Positions 6,734 through 15,000 of a DNA stretch of 64,000 bases are shown here, piece by piece. Location of the stretch: positions 1 to 64,000 of the forward strand of contig CAZSZO010000023.1 in assembly GCA_964611125.1 (NCBI GenBank). Reading direction: 5' to 3'. A program made the translations under genes and the position numbers. This stretch comes from JAEUIX01 sp964611125 (GTDB lineage Bacteria > Planctomycetota > Phycisphaerae > Phycisphaerales > UBA1924). Under the pieces are notes generated by a model. The model worked only from the letters and a program-made list of their open reading frames with translations. It was not told where the DNA came from and did not search any database. Within the stretch, counting starts at the first letter, position 1. Each line of letters opens with the position of its first letter.

Positions 6734-9544
6734 TCACGGCCGCCCGTCGGCGGCCCGCTCCGCCAGGATCTTGCGGCAGTGATCGCGGTCGCGCCTGACT
6801 CGCAGCAACCGCGGATGATCGGGGCGCAGCAGCTTCTCCCCAATGGCTGTCGCCTCTTCCAGCTCGCTCAGGGCCGCGCGGGCCTCGACCTCGGTCGGCT
6901 CGGCGCCCGCCCACGCGCCCGCCGCGCCTCCTGGGCGACCGGTGTCTCTACCCCCATCAACCCGGGCCCGCGCCGACTCATGCAGCACCGCGATCATCAT
7001 GCTCGACCCGCCGGGCGAGGCGCGACGGAGAATCTTGATCGCCCGGTCGAACTCGCGCCGGGAGGCCTCCGCTTCCCCCGCGCGAGCGTGCACGGCGCCC
7101 AGATGCATGAGGGGGTTGGCCAGGTCGGGGTGATCGGGGCCGGAGACCTTCTCATAAATCGTCAGGGCCCGCGTCAGCATCGCCTCACCCTCGGCCGACC
7201 GGCCGTGCTCGACATACGACTGCCCGAGGGTGGCCAGCGTGCTGGCGACGTCGGGGTGGTTTGGCCCCAGGATCTTCTCCCGGGTCGCCAGAGCCCGGGC
7301 CAGCAGCTCCTGAGCCTCGTCGATGAGGTCCATCGACGACAGCACGACCGCCAGATTCTGCTGATTGGTCGTCACCATCGGGTGGTCGGGGCTCAGCTTC
7401 CGCTCCAGGATCGCCAGGGCCCGCCTCATCAGCGGCAAGCCCTGCTCGGGTCTGCCCATGTCGCTGTACAACCCCCCCAGGACCAGCAGGACGGTCGCCA
7501 CGTCGGGATGGTCCGGCCCCAGGGCCTTCTCACGGATCGCCAGGGCCCGCAGGATCAGCGGCTCGGCCTCCGCGAAGCGGCTGAGGTTCCGCTTCACCCC
7601 CGCGAGGTTGACCAGGCTCCGGGCCACGTCGAGGTGGTCCGGACCCATCAGCTTCTCGCGGATGGCCAGCCCCCGCTCCCCATAAGCCTCCGCCTTGGCG
7701 GGTTGGCCGCGGCTGCTGTAGAAGTTCGCCAGGTTGTTCAGGACGCTCGCCACATCGTTGTGCTCGGGCCCCAGGGCCTGCTCGCGCAGCGCCAGGGCCC
7801 GAAGGAACTGCGTCTCGGCCTCGCCGAAACGGGCGTTGTTCTGCAGGATCGTGGCGATGGTGTTCCGAAGCGACGCCTCCGTTCGCGGGTCCTTCTCGAA
7901 CGCCCCGCCTTCGAGCTCCTTGAGGGCGTTGTTCATGGCCTGAGCGATGGTCGCGTCGACTTTGCCGCCCGCCCGGGGGTCGCTCGAGAGCAACGCCTTG
8001 GTGACAAACGAGCTGATCGCCTCGGCCCGGGCCCGCGCCTGCTTCTCCTCCTGCTGGGCCGCCTCGGCCCGCGCCGCCTCAGCCACGGCCCGCTGCTCGT
8101 TCGCCTGGGCCGCCAGTTTCGCCGCGCTCTCCGCCTCCGCCGCCAGCGTCGCTTTGGCCCGCTCGCTGTCGGCGCGGTCCCTCTCCCGCAGCGCCCACAC
8201 CAGCCCGGCGCCGGCCCCCATCCCCCCCAGCACGATCGTCGCCGCGATCAGCCCGCCCGCCAGCACCGCGCCGCGGTTGCGTCGGATGAACTTGCTCGCC
8301 ACGTACACGGCGCTTGGCGGCGCCGCCGAGACCGCCGCGCCCGCCAGATACCGCCGCACATCCATGGCCAGCCCGCTGGCCGTTTCATAGCGGCGCTGGC
8401 GGTCCTTCTCGAGCGCCTTCATCACGATCCAGTCGAGGTCGCCCCTGATGAGCGTGCCCAGGGCCCGGGGCTGCGTGTCGCGCCGCTCCGCCACGCCCGC
8501 CAGGTTCTGCGTGTTCCGACTCAGACGCGCGCTCGGCTTGGGCGGCTCCACCTCGCGGATGATCCGCTGCAGCTCCGCGTACGCAGCCGACCGGAGCTGC
8601 CGGTCCCCGAAAGGGGTGCTCCCCGTCAGCAGCTCGTAGAGCAGCACGCCCAGCGAGTAGATGTCGCTGCGCGTGTCGATATCGAGCGAGCCCGCCGCCT
8701 GCTCGGGGCTCATGTACTCCGGCGTGCCGATGAACGCCTTGTGCTCGGTGAAGAGCGTCTTCTCCGTCAGGCGGGCGCTGGTCGCCTTGGCGATTCCGAA
8801 GTCGATCACCTTGATGCTCGGCCGCCCGTCGAGCTCGGTCACCAGGATGTTGAAGGGCTTGATATCGCGATGGATCACCCCCTTGCCGTGGGCGTGCTGG
8901 GCCGCGTTGCAAACCTGCTCGAACAGCTCCAGCCGCTCGCGGATCGTCAGTCGCCTGCGATCGCAGAAAGTCGTGATCGCCTCGCCCTTGCACAGCTCCA
9001 TCACGAAATACGGACGACCCGTCGGCGTCGCCCCCGCGTCGAACACCCGCGCGATGCTCGGGTGGTCCATCATCGCAAGGGCCTGCCGCTCCGCCTCGAA
9101 CCGCGCGATCACCTGGCGCGTGTCCATCCCCAGCTTGATGATCTTGAGCGCCACCCGGCGGATCACCGGCTCCTGCTGCTCGGCCATGAACACCGTCCCG
9201 AAGCCCCCTTCGCCGATGACCTCCAGCAGCTTGTACGGCCCGATCCGCGACCCCGGCCCCTCCGTCAGCAGTCCGTCTGCCGCGTCGCCCGGATCCGCCA
9301 TCGCCGCCGCCGCGCCCGCCGTCCCGCCCTCCGGTCCGCTGTCCCGCCCCACCCCCCCGCCACCCCCCGTTGGCGCACTCAGAAATTGGTCATCCTCCGC
9401 GGCGGTCAGCATCACCTCGATCCGTCGGCAGAGCGCAGCATCACCCGCGCACTCCCGCTCCAGGATCGCGGGCCGGTCCTCCGGCCGGGCGGCGAGCGCC
9501 AGTTCGAAGATCCGCCTCAGGTTCTCGTGCGTTTCGCCTGACAT
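6734..9544 (-). CDS. Membrane Ser/Thr protein kinase with C-terminal TPR array
   Basis: A Hanks-type kinase of 936 residues. The glycine loop GEGGFG is at 111-116, the ATP-binding Lys at 134 (VALK), the catalytic HRDIKPFN at 225-232, the DFG at 248-250 and GTPEYMSPEQA at about 273-283. A single membrane helix (about 427-451) is followed by an Ala/Glu/Arg coiled coil (452-520). About eight 42-residue kinesin-light-chain-type TPRs then follow (540-880, recurrent LGPDHPDVA). The ATG at 9544 is preferred; a start 36 bases upstream is possible. It follows the ECF sigma factor gene by 46 bases, a pairing widespread in planctomycetes in which the kinase is thought to control the sigma factor. Confidence 0.92.
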   Translation of the reverse strand: MSGETHENLRRIFELALAARPEDRPAILERECAGDAALCRRIEVMLTAAEDDQFLSAPTGGGGGVGRDSGPEGGTAGAAAAMADPGDAADGLLTEGPGSRIGPYKLLEVIGEGGFGTVFMAEQQEPVIRRVALKIIKLGMDTRQVIARFEAERQALAMMDHPSIARVFDAGATPTGRPYFVMELCKGEAITTFCDRRRLTIRERLELFEQVCNAAQHAHGKGVIHRDIKPFNILVTELDGRPSIKVIDFGIAKATSARLTEKTLFTEHKAFIGTPEYMSPEQAAGSLDIDTRSDIYSLGVLLYELLTGSTPFGDRQLRSAAYAELQRIIREVEPPKPSARLSRNTQNLAGVAERRDTQPRALGTLIRGDLDWIVMKALEKDRQRRYETASGLAMDVRRYLAGAAVSAAPPSAVYVASKFIRRNRGAVLAGGLIAATIVLGGMGAGAGLVWALRERDRADSERAKATLAAEAESAAKLAAQANEQRAVAEAARAEAAQQEEKQARARAEAISSFVTKALLSSDPRAGGKVDATIAQAMNNALKELEGGAFEKDPRTEASLRNTIATILQNNARFGEAETQFLRALALREQALGPEHNDVASVLNNLANFYSSRGQPAKAEAYGERGLAIREKLMGPDHLDVARSLVNLAGVKRNLSRFAEAEPLILRALAIREKALGPDHPDVATVLLVLGGLYSDMGRPEQGLPLMRRALAILERKLSPDHPMVTTNQQNLAVVLSSMDLIDEAQELLARALATREKILGPNHPDVASTLATLGQSYVEHGRSAEGEAMLTRALTIYEKVSGPDHPDLANPLMHLGAVHARAGEAEASRREFDRAIKILRRASPGGSSMMIAVLHESARARVDGGRDTGRPGGAAGAWAGAEPTEVEARAALSELEEATAIGEKLLRPDHPRLLRVRRDRDHCRKILAERAADGRP

Positions 9545-9590
9545 GGTTCGCCCGTGGGTTCGGCCCGTGGGCCCGGACAACGTGCTCGTG

Positions 9591-10184
9591 CTAGACGCGC
9601 CCGCTCTCGATCGCCTCCTTCAGCCACCCCCGCGCAAACGCCCAGGCCCGCTTGACCGTAGGTTCCGACACGCCCAGCGCCACCGCCGTCTGCTCGTTGC
9701 TCATCCCCGCGAAGTACCTCAGCCGCACCACTGCGGCGGCCCTCGCATCCACCGCTTCAAAGCGGGTGATCGCCTCCTCGAGGATCAGGAATCCGGCCGA
9801 TTCCCGCTCCGAGGTCAGGTCCGGCAGGCGCGACAGGTCTATCGCGGCCCGCCGAGCATCGGGACCGCCCCGCGCGGGCCCCGCCTTCGCCCGGGCTCGG
9901 TCCACCAGGATCCGTCGCATCGACTCCGCCGCCGCGACATAAAAGTGGCCCAGTCCCGACCACGCCACCTGCCGCGGGCCCACGAGTTTCAGGTACGCCT
10001 CGTGCACCAGCGCGGTCGCCGACAGCGTGTGGCCCGCCCGCTCGTCGGCCATCTTCACCTGCGCCGCCCGCCGCAACTGGTCGTAGACCAGCGGCAGCAG
10101 TCGGTCCGCGGCGGCCTTGTCCCCCCCTGCCGCGGCGTTCAGCAGCAGCGTCGCCTCCTCGGGTTGAACAGGCGGATTTGGCAT
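9591..10184 (-). CDS. ECF-family RNA polymerase sigma factor (planctomycete type)
   Basis: The 197-residue protein has sigma region 2 (LLPLVYDQLRRAAQ, then TLSATALVHEAYLKL) and region 4 helix-turn-helix (MSNEQTAVALGVSEPTVKRA), the layout of the planctomycete/acidobacterial ECF group found beside TPR kinases. It should direct RNA polymerase to a small regulon, with activity probably governed by the kinase encoded immediately downstream. No anti-sigma factor is nearby. The ATG at 10184 begins MPNPPVQPEEAT, agreeing with related N-termini. Confidence 0.92.
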   Translation of the reverse strand: MPNPPVQPEEATLLLNAAAGGDKAAADRLLPLVYDQLRRAAQVKMADERAGHTLSATALVHEAYLKLVGPRQVAWSGLGHFYVAAAESMRRILVDRARAKAGPARGGPDARRAAIDLSRLPDLTSERESAGFLILEEAITRFEAVDARAAAVVRLRYFAGMSNEQTAVALGVSEPTVKRAWAFARGWLKEAIESGRV

Positions 10185-10325
10185 GGAGGTTCCGGAGGCC
10201 GAGCAGAAGAGGAGCGTTCAAGGCTATTGCGCTCACCTCCGCGAAGCTGCGGGCGGCCGTGGCCCACCGTGAACGATCTCAGGCGTCCCCGACGTCTCGC
10301 CGCGCCTCCACCGGTCTCCCCGCCC

Positions 10326-10949
10326 TCACGCGTCCCGCCCCGGCTCTCGCGTCAGCCTGATGTCCACCTCGCGCTCGACGTACTTCCATTCTTCGGTCCC
10401 GCGCAGGAACTCCAGAAGTTCGTCAAACCGGCCGCTGTCGGCGGGCGCAAACTCGAACCACGTCAGGAAATCGAAAGGCTCGCCGAGGTCCCGTGACTGA
10501 TACAACTTCCGGGCGATCGCCGGAAGGTACTTGAGCGAGCCGCTGAGGTGTTGCGACTGCTCCTCAAAGATCGCTCGCCGCTCATCCTGTGTCAGGTCCC
10601 ACCACGCCGCGTTCTTCCGGATCGGGAGGAGCGCCGCGGAGGTTGCGTGCGGGCGGCCCAGCCCCTCCTGGCGGGCGTTCATTTCGTTCTTTTCGCTGCG
10701 GTGCGTGTACCGCCCATAACTGGCGACGCCCGTCAGGCGCCAAGCGCCGGGCGCCGCCGCGCGGTCAGGGATCGCCTCCGCAGGGCTGACATCGAGCCGC
10801 GAGGCCATCGCCAGCGTCGCGCCGCGATACGGCTTGATCGAAGCCACTGACCACAAACCGCTATCGCCGCCCGTGAAGATCGTGAACATACTGCCGTTGG
10901 ACGCCGGTCTGCCCGCGGCGTTTCGCCGAGTCGTGGAGAGGATCGTCAC
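10326..10949 (-). CDS. Chlorite dismutase-family (HemQ/Cld-like) protein lacking the proximal His
   Basis: The C-terminal 140 residues follow the Cld fold: LLPIRKNAAWWDLTQDERRA (108-127), KYLPAIARKLYQSRDLGEPF (140-159) and FLTWFEF (161-167). The GTG at 10949 overlaps the TGA of the upstream gene (GTGA), with a G-rich ribosome-site-like stretch before it; an ATG at 10889 is the alternative. In heme-binding Clds the KLYH-S segment supplies the axial His; here it reads KLYQS (Gln151). The protein may therefore bind heme weakly, use another ligand, or be a non-heme family member. It is translated with the DUF393 gene, suggesting a redox function. Confidence 0.75.
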   Translation of the reverse strand: MTILSTTRRNAAGRPASNGSMFTIFTGGDSGLWSVASIKPYRGATLAMASRLDVSPAEAIPDRAAAPGAWRLTGVASYGRYTHRSEKNEMNARQEGLGRPHATSAALLPIRKNAAWWDLTQDERRAIFEEQSQHLSGSLKYLPAIARKLYQSRDLGEPFDFLTWFEFAPADSGRFDELLEFLRGTEEWKYVEREVDIRLTREPGRDA

Positions 10950-11428
10950 ATCCCCCCAAGATCGTCGCCATCCACGTCGGCAAGGAACCGGCTCCGCAGT
11001 CCGGGGTCGGGCATCATGCACGCGTCCTTCCGCCCGAACCAGCGGTAGCGGTTGCGCGCGATGAACGCGTACACCCCGTCCCGCAGCCGCCTCGGCGCCC
11101 ACCGCCCCAGCACGCCCGCCAGCGACCACGGCGGCCCCAGCCGCGCCGCGATGCCCAGCGCCGCATCCGACTTCGTGAGCACCCGTCCCCCATCAATCAG
11201 CACCACGCTGTCGGGCATCGCGCCCGTCACGCCGGCGCGCTCCAGGGCCGCCCGACCCGCCCGCGACTGCAGCGACGCGAAGCGGAACACCCCGCGCCGG
11301 TCACGCCGGATGATCCACCGCACCGTCGCGTCGCAGACATTGCACACGCCGTCGAACAAGACCACCGGCCCAGCATCCGGCGGGCCGGTCTGCCTTTCCT
11401 CAGAGCTTCCAGCACGCGTCGCCGTCAT
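10946..11428 (-). CDS. DCC-family (DUF393) thiol-disulfide oxidoreductase-like protein
   Basis: At 160 residues this is normal length for the family. The signature LFDGVCNVCDATVRWI places DxxCxxC in the first strand-helix turn (about residues 25-35), followed by FRFASLQS and MPDSVVLIDGGRVLTKSDA, both standard for DCC proteins. The CxxC suggests a thioredoxin-like redox role, but no substrate is known. The last codons overlap the start of the Cld-like gene, so the two are translationally coupled. An ATG at 11428 is the only good start. Confidence 0.85.
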   Translation of the reverse strand: MTATRAGSSEERQTGPPDAGPVVLFDGVCNVCDATVRWIIRRDRRGVFRFASLQSRAGRAALERAGVTGAMPDSVVLIDGGRVLTKSDAALGIAARLGPPWSLAGVLGRWAPRRLRDGVYAFIARNRYRWFGRKDACMMPDPGLRSRFLADVDGDDLGGM

Positions 11429-11469
11429 GAACGAGCGTACGCCCGGCGCGAAACACGCCTAACGAAAAA

Positions 11470-11495
11470 GGGGCCCGGACACTGGTCCGGGCCCC
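11470..11495 (-). terminator. Intrinsic terminator
   Basis: A perfect 11-bp stem (GGGGCCCGGAC, 11470-11480, with its complement at 11485-11495) and a 4-base loop are followed on the minus strand by TTTTT (11465-11469). It lies 45 bases after the stop of the secreted protein gene ending at 11541, and insulates the DUF393/Cld pair. Confidence 0.85.
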
Positions 11496-11540
11496 TGGGC
11501 TGCCAATCAAGCGTCTATCAGCGGGCACTCACCCTGACGC

Positions 11541-12674
11541 TCAGGCCCGCCGGCGGCGGGCCGCCAGCAGCAGGCCCATCGCGCCCACACCCATCGCGCC
11601 CGGCGTGGGGATGATCTCGACCCCGCGCCAGTTCGTGTTCACCGGCGCCGAGGCCAGCGTGGCGAACGCCGAGCCCACGCCGGTGTCGGTGAACGACACC
11701 AGGCGGTTGTCGGTCGAGATGCCGAACAGCGTCGTCACGCCGCCGACCGTCTCGCCCGCCAGGCCGCGCAGGCCGGCCAGCGATGTGCCGCTCACGCCGG
11801 TCAGGTTGAACGTGGCCGCCGCGGCCCACGTGCCCGTGCCCAGATCGGTGTCGACGCCGCCGGAGCGGGTCCACTTCAGCAGGCCGCCGGCCGCCGAGGT
11901 GCGGTCATCGGCGATGTACACCGTGCGGGTGTCCGCGAAGTAGAAGTCATACGCGCTCGAGCCGGCGCCGAGGCCGACAATGAGCGTCGCGCTGCCGCCC
12001 GAGACCAGGCTCAGGCCCAGGAACGCGCCCGACGCAGAGCTCGTGACCACCTGCCCGTTGGCCACGTTCACCACGCGGGTGTTGGCCAGGTTGCCCGTCA
12101 GGCTGGTGGTCGAAGTCGCGCCCCCGAGCGGGCCGCTGCGCACACCGCCGGGCGTGCCCGCGCCGCTCATGATGATCGTCGACGAAACCTCGTCGAAGAC
12201 GCTCGAGCGCGGGTTGTTGCCGCTGTAGGTCTGGCCATAGCCGCTGTAATCCACCGCGCCCGTCCAGGTGTCGATCCGGCCCACCGCGCGCCGCACCGGC
12301 CCGCTGCCGTCGGCGGCGTTGTTCGTCGTACCCGCGATCGCCCCCGTGCCCGTCGCCGCGTCGTAGCCCGAGACCGTCAGGTACCGGCCCGTGCCCGCCG
12401 AGCGGGTGATGTACCCCTCGGAGGTCGCGACGCCGCTGGTCGTCAGGCGGGCGCCCGCAGTGCTCGTGCCGAATGTCAGGGCCGTGCCGGTGAACACGCC
12501 GCCCCGGCTGAACTCACGCACCGAGACCTGCGACGCCGCGTTCGTCGGCGCGGCGGTCCCGTCATTCACCTCGGTGATCACCAGGAAGTTGTTGCGGAAG
12601 TACTGCGCGTTCGCAGTTCCACCAGCCGCAGCGACGACGCCAGCGGCGCAGACCAAAGCCATTACGCTCTTCAC
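11541..12674 (-). CDS. Secreted beta-rich protein with PEP-CTERM-like tail
   Basis: The 377-residue product begins with a signal peptide (KSVMALVCAAGVVAAAG, cleaved after TANA-Q). Its body is Gly/Thr/Ser-rich and beta-propeller-like, with repeated short strands such as GRYLTVSGYD, DFYFADTRTVYIAD and LFGISTDNRLVSF. It ends IPTPGAMGVGAMGLLLAARRRRA: a Pro-containing motif, a hydrophobic helix and an Arg cluster, as in PEP-CTERM/exosortase substrates, with PTPG in place of PEP. I chose GTG 12674 because GAGGAG lies seven bases before it. The function is probably cell-surface or matrix related. No exosortase gene is in the window. Confidence 0.72.
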   Translation of the reverse strand: MKSVMALVCAAGVVAAAGGTANAQYFRNNFLVITEVNDGTAAPTNAASQVSVREFSRGGVFTGTALTFGTSTAGARLTTSGVATSEGYITRSAGTGRYLTVSGYDAATGTGAIAGTTNNAADGSGPVRRAVGRIDTWTGAVDYSGYGQTYSGNNPRSSVFDEVSSTIIMSGAGTPGGVRSGPLGGATSTTSLTGNLANTRVVNVANGQVVTSSASGAFLGLSLVSGGSATLIVGLGAGSSAYDFYFADTRTVYIADDRTSAAGGLLKWTRSGGVDTDLGTGTWAAAATFNLTGVSGTSLAGLRGLAGETVGGVTTLFGISTDNRLVSFTDTGVGSAFATLASAPVNTNWRGVEIIPTPGAMGVGAMGLLLAARRRRA

Positions 12675-12840
12675 GTGCTCTCTCCTCAAGAAAATGTTCG
12701 ACTCTCTCTTGCCGGGTCGGAGGATCTCCCCCTCCAGAACGGCGGAACAATATGAAGGTCACCCACCGCTTATCCCCAAAGTGCGCAAAGATCGCGCTAA
12801 GCGAGCGATCCCGCAGTGGTTTCACCCGGCGGGAATGAAA

Positions 12841-12869
12841 ACCGGCCGGGCCCTTGGGGCCCGGCCGGT
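12841..12869 (-). terminator. Intrinsic terminator of the dockerin-like gene
   Basis: A 13-bp perfect stem (ACCGGCCGGGCCC, 12841-12853, and complement 12857-12869) has a 3-base loop and a TTTT on the minus-strand exit. It lies 60 bases past the stop at 12930. The bases 12690-12840 carry the promoter region of the next gene, in which no clear box is seen. The stem core GGCCGGGCCC recurs at 50162-50190. Confidence 0.8.
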
Positions 12870-12929
12870 GGAGGTTCCGAGTTCATGGGGCCGGCCAGTC
12901 AGGCTGGCCGGTCAGTCAGCCGCCGCGAC

Positions 12930-14873
12930 TTACGGGCAGCCCGAGAAGAAGCCGGAGATGTAGGTCGAGAGATCGTCGGGATCCTCGAAGGTGCTGCCGT
13001 CGAAGTCGAACTCGCAGCTGGTGTCAAAGAAGCAGGAGATGGCGTCGGAGAGGTCGTCAGGGTCGATGTTGCCGTCGCCGTTGAGGTCGAGCGTGCAGCC
13101 GGTGGGCGTGCGGAAGTTCAGGCTGACGATGTTGCTCGAGCCGGTGTTGGTGCGGGCCTGCCAGCCGGTCCCCTGGGCGTCGAGGGCCGCCAGCGAGGTG
13201 ACGAGGAAGTACTGGCCGGAGGGCAGGGTGCTGCCGTTCTGGGCGTTGTAGGGTTCGCCGTCGCCCGAGCCGGGGACGTTGTGCGTGGCGGGGTCGCCGA
13301 AGGAGAGCTGAGCGAAGTTGCCCGGGCCGGTGTTGGTATCCGACGCCACCAGCACGCCGGCGCTGTCGTACAGGGCGATGTCGTAGTTGCCGTTGGAGTC
13401 CTCGGAGCCCAGGTTGTCGATGTCCAGGAAGTTCTGGGGGTTGGCCGAGTCGATCGAGTAGGGGAGCTGGAACTTGTACCAGACCACCTGGCCGAAGCCG
13501 GGCTGCTGGTTGTTCAGGCTGACGCCGGCAGGGAGGGCCCCGAGGTCGGTGGCGTCGGGCGCCACTGGCGTGGGCAGCGGGCAGCCGCCCGTCGAGCCGG
13601 TGTTGGTGGTGAAGGTGATCTCGACCTGACCCGCATCGATCGTCGCCGAGGCGTTGGCCGAGAACGAGGAGCTGCCGAATGAGGCGCCCGCGCCAGCGAC
13701 GGCCAGGAAGTAGTTGCCGGCGGCGAGGTCGCCGTCGCGGCCGTCGAACTGGACGCTGTCCAGGTTGGCCGGGCGACGGCCGTGGCCGAAGCTCAGCTGG
13801 GCGCCGTTGCCCTGGCCGTCATCGCGGTTGAGCGCGACGCGGTTGCCGTTGGCGTCGTAGAGGGCGATGTCGGGGTTGACCGAGTCCAGGAACGTGGGAT
13901 CCAGCACGGCGATATCGAGGAACGAATCCGCCGCGACGCTCGCGTCAGAGGGGATCGACAACGCGTAGAAGTGCACCTCGCCCGGGACGACCGTGTCGGC
14001 CTGGACCACCGTGGCCCGGCCGTCGTTACAGTCGATCGCGCCCACCGGGGTGGTGTTGGGGGGCGGTGGGGCGTTGATGTCGGCCTGAAGCTTCAGATAG
14101 ACGTCGCGCCGGTTGGCGGCGCTACCGCTGAATTCGGTCCCGGCGAGGGCCCCGTCGAAGTTGCCGTCGAACCAGCGACGGGCGTCGCTGATGCCGGTCA
14201 CGGTCTGCAGCGGGCCGCCGCGGATCAGCACGTTGAGCGTGCTGTTCTGCGCGAACACGTCGTTGGTCCCGGGGTTCAGGAAGCGGATCTCATAGCCGAA
14301 ATCCGTATCGCGGGGCAGGTTGAAGACCACCTCGGCGCCCTGGGCGTCGAGGAACTGCAGCCCGTTCTGGAACCACTGCGTGGTCTGCCGCCCGGCGGGG
14401 ACCGCTGAGGAAGTCAGCCCGTTCACGCGGGCCTGCCCGAGCACGTTGCTGTAGAACGGTGCATTGGTGCTGGTGGGGTCGAAGGTGCCGAAGAACGTGA
14501 TCTGCGCATCCATGAGCAGCGGCGTCTGGCCCGACCACACCCAGCCGAAGGCGAGGCGATTGACCGGCACCGGATCGGGCACGGCCTGCAGCGGGTTGAA
14601 CGCCGAGAATCGCCCGATGTCGAACGCGATCGTCGACGCGCCGTTGCCGAACGAGGTCCCGGCGATGTTCGCGTCGCTGGGCGAAGCGATCTCATAGACG
14701 AACTGCTGAACCTCAAGGTTCGAGCCGCCGTCGGTCATCCCCGCGGGCGGCGTGGCCCGCTGGAACAGCGTCTTGGAGTGATCGAGGGCATCATTGACCT
14801 GCACTTGGGCGGACGCCGTCGTCCCCGCCAGCGCGCAGAGCAACACCGCAGAAGTAAAGGAACGGGTAAACAT
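12930..14873 (-). CDS. Secreted protein with two pre-peptidase-like modules and C-terminal GC-type dockerin-like EF-hands
   Basis: The 647-residue protein starts with a signal peptide (SFTSAVLLCALAGTTASA). Residues 300-430 and 440-590 are related beta-sandwich modules sharing phrases such as DIALYD-(A/S)-G, AQLSFG and GNYFLAVAG or GQYFLV, as in pre-peptidase C-terminal domains. The last 55 residues carry two calcium-loop repeats: DLNGDGNIDPDDLSDAISCF and DFDGSTFEDPDDLSTYISGF, ending SGCP. GGAGG lies eight bases before the ATG. It is a close relative of the protein at 48143-50101, so the pair arose by duplication. Calcium binding and surface anchoring are inferred; ligand unknown. Confidence 0.8.
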   Translation of the reverse strand: MFTRSFTSAVLLCALAGTTASAQVQVNDALDHSKTLFQRATPPAGMTDGGSNLEVQQFVYEIASPSDANIAGTSFGNGASTIAFDIGRFSAFNPLQAVPDPVPVNRLAFGWVWSGQTPLLMDAQITFFGTFDPTSTNAPFYSNVLGQARVNGLTSSAVPAGRQTTQWFQNGLQFLDAQGAEVVFNLPRDTDFGYEIRFLNPGTNDVFAQNSTLNVLIRGGPLQTVTGISDARRWFDGNFDGALAGTEFSGSAANRRDVYLKLQADINAPPPPNTTPVGAIDCNDGRATVVQADTVVPGEVHFYALSIPSDASVAADSFLDIAVLDPTFLDSVNPDIALYDANGNRVALNRDDGQGNGAQLSFGHGRRPANLDSVQFDGRDGDLAAGNYFLAVAGAGASFGSSSFSANASATIDAGQVEITFTTNTGSTGGCPLPTPVAPDATDLGALPAGVSLNNQQPGFGQVVWYKFQLPYSIDSANPQNFLDIDNLGSEDSNGNYDIALYDSAGVLVASDTNTGPGNFAQLSFGDPATHNVPGSGDGEPYNAQNGSTLPSGQYFLVTSLAALDAQGTGWQARTNTGSSNIVSLNFRTPTGCTLDLNGDGNIDPDDLSDAISCFFDTSCEFDFDGSTFEDPDDLSTYISGFFSGCP

Positions 14874-15000
14874 CTATGAACCTCCTCGGCCGGTGCCCTC
14901 TGACTCGAGTGCGCGGCCATACCCTTTCCTTCGAGCTTCGCAAAAACATCATGACGTATGTTTGGGTTCCTGTCGAGGGGTCGCATGCAAATACCCCTAT

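Noticed and set aside
6515..9541. 1008-residue plus-strand open frame
   Set aside because: Antisense to the kinase gene; no motifs, and the kinase and TPR signatures on the other strand are unambiguous.
12690..12840. A classical -35/-10 promoter for the PEP-CTERM-like gene
   Set aside because: No pair of hexamers with acceptable spacing could be picked out with confidence.
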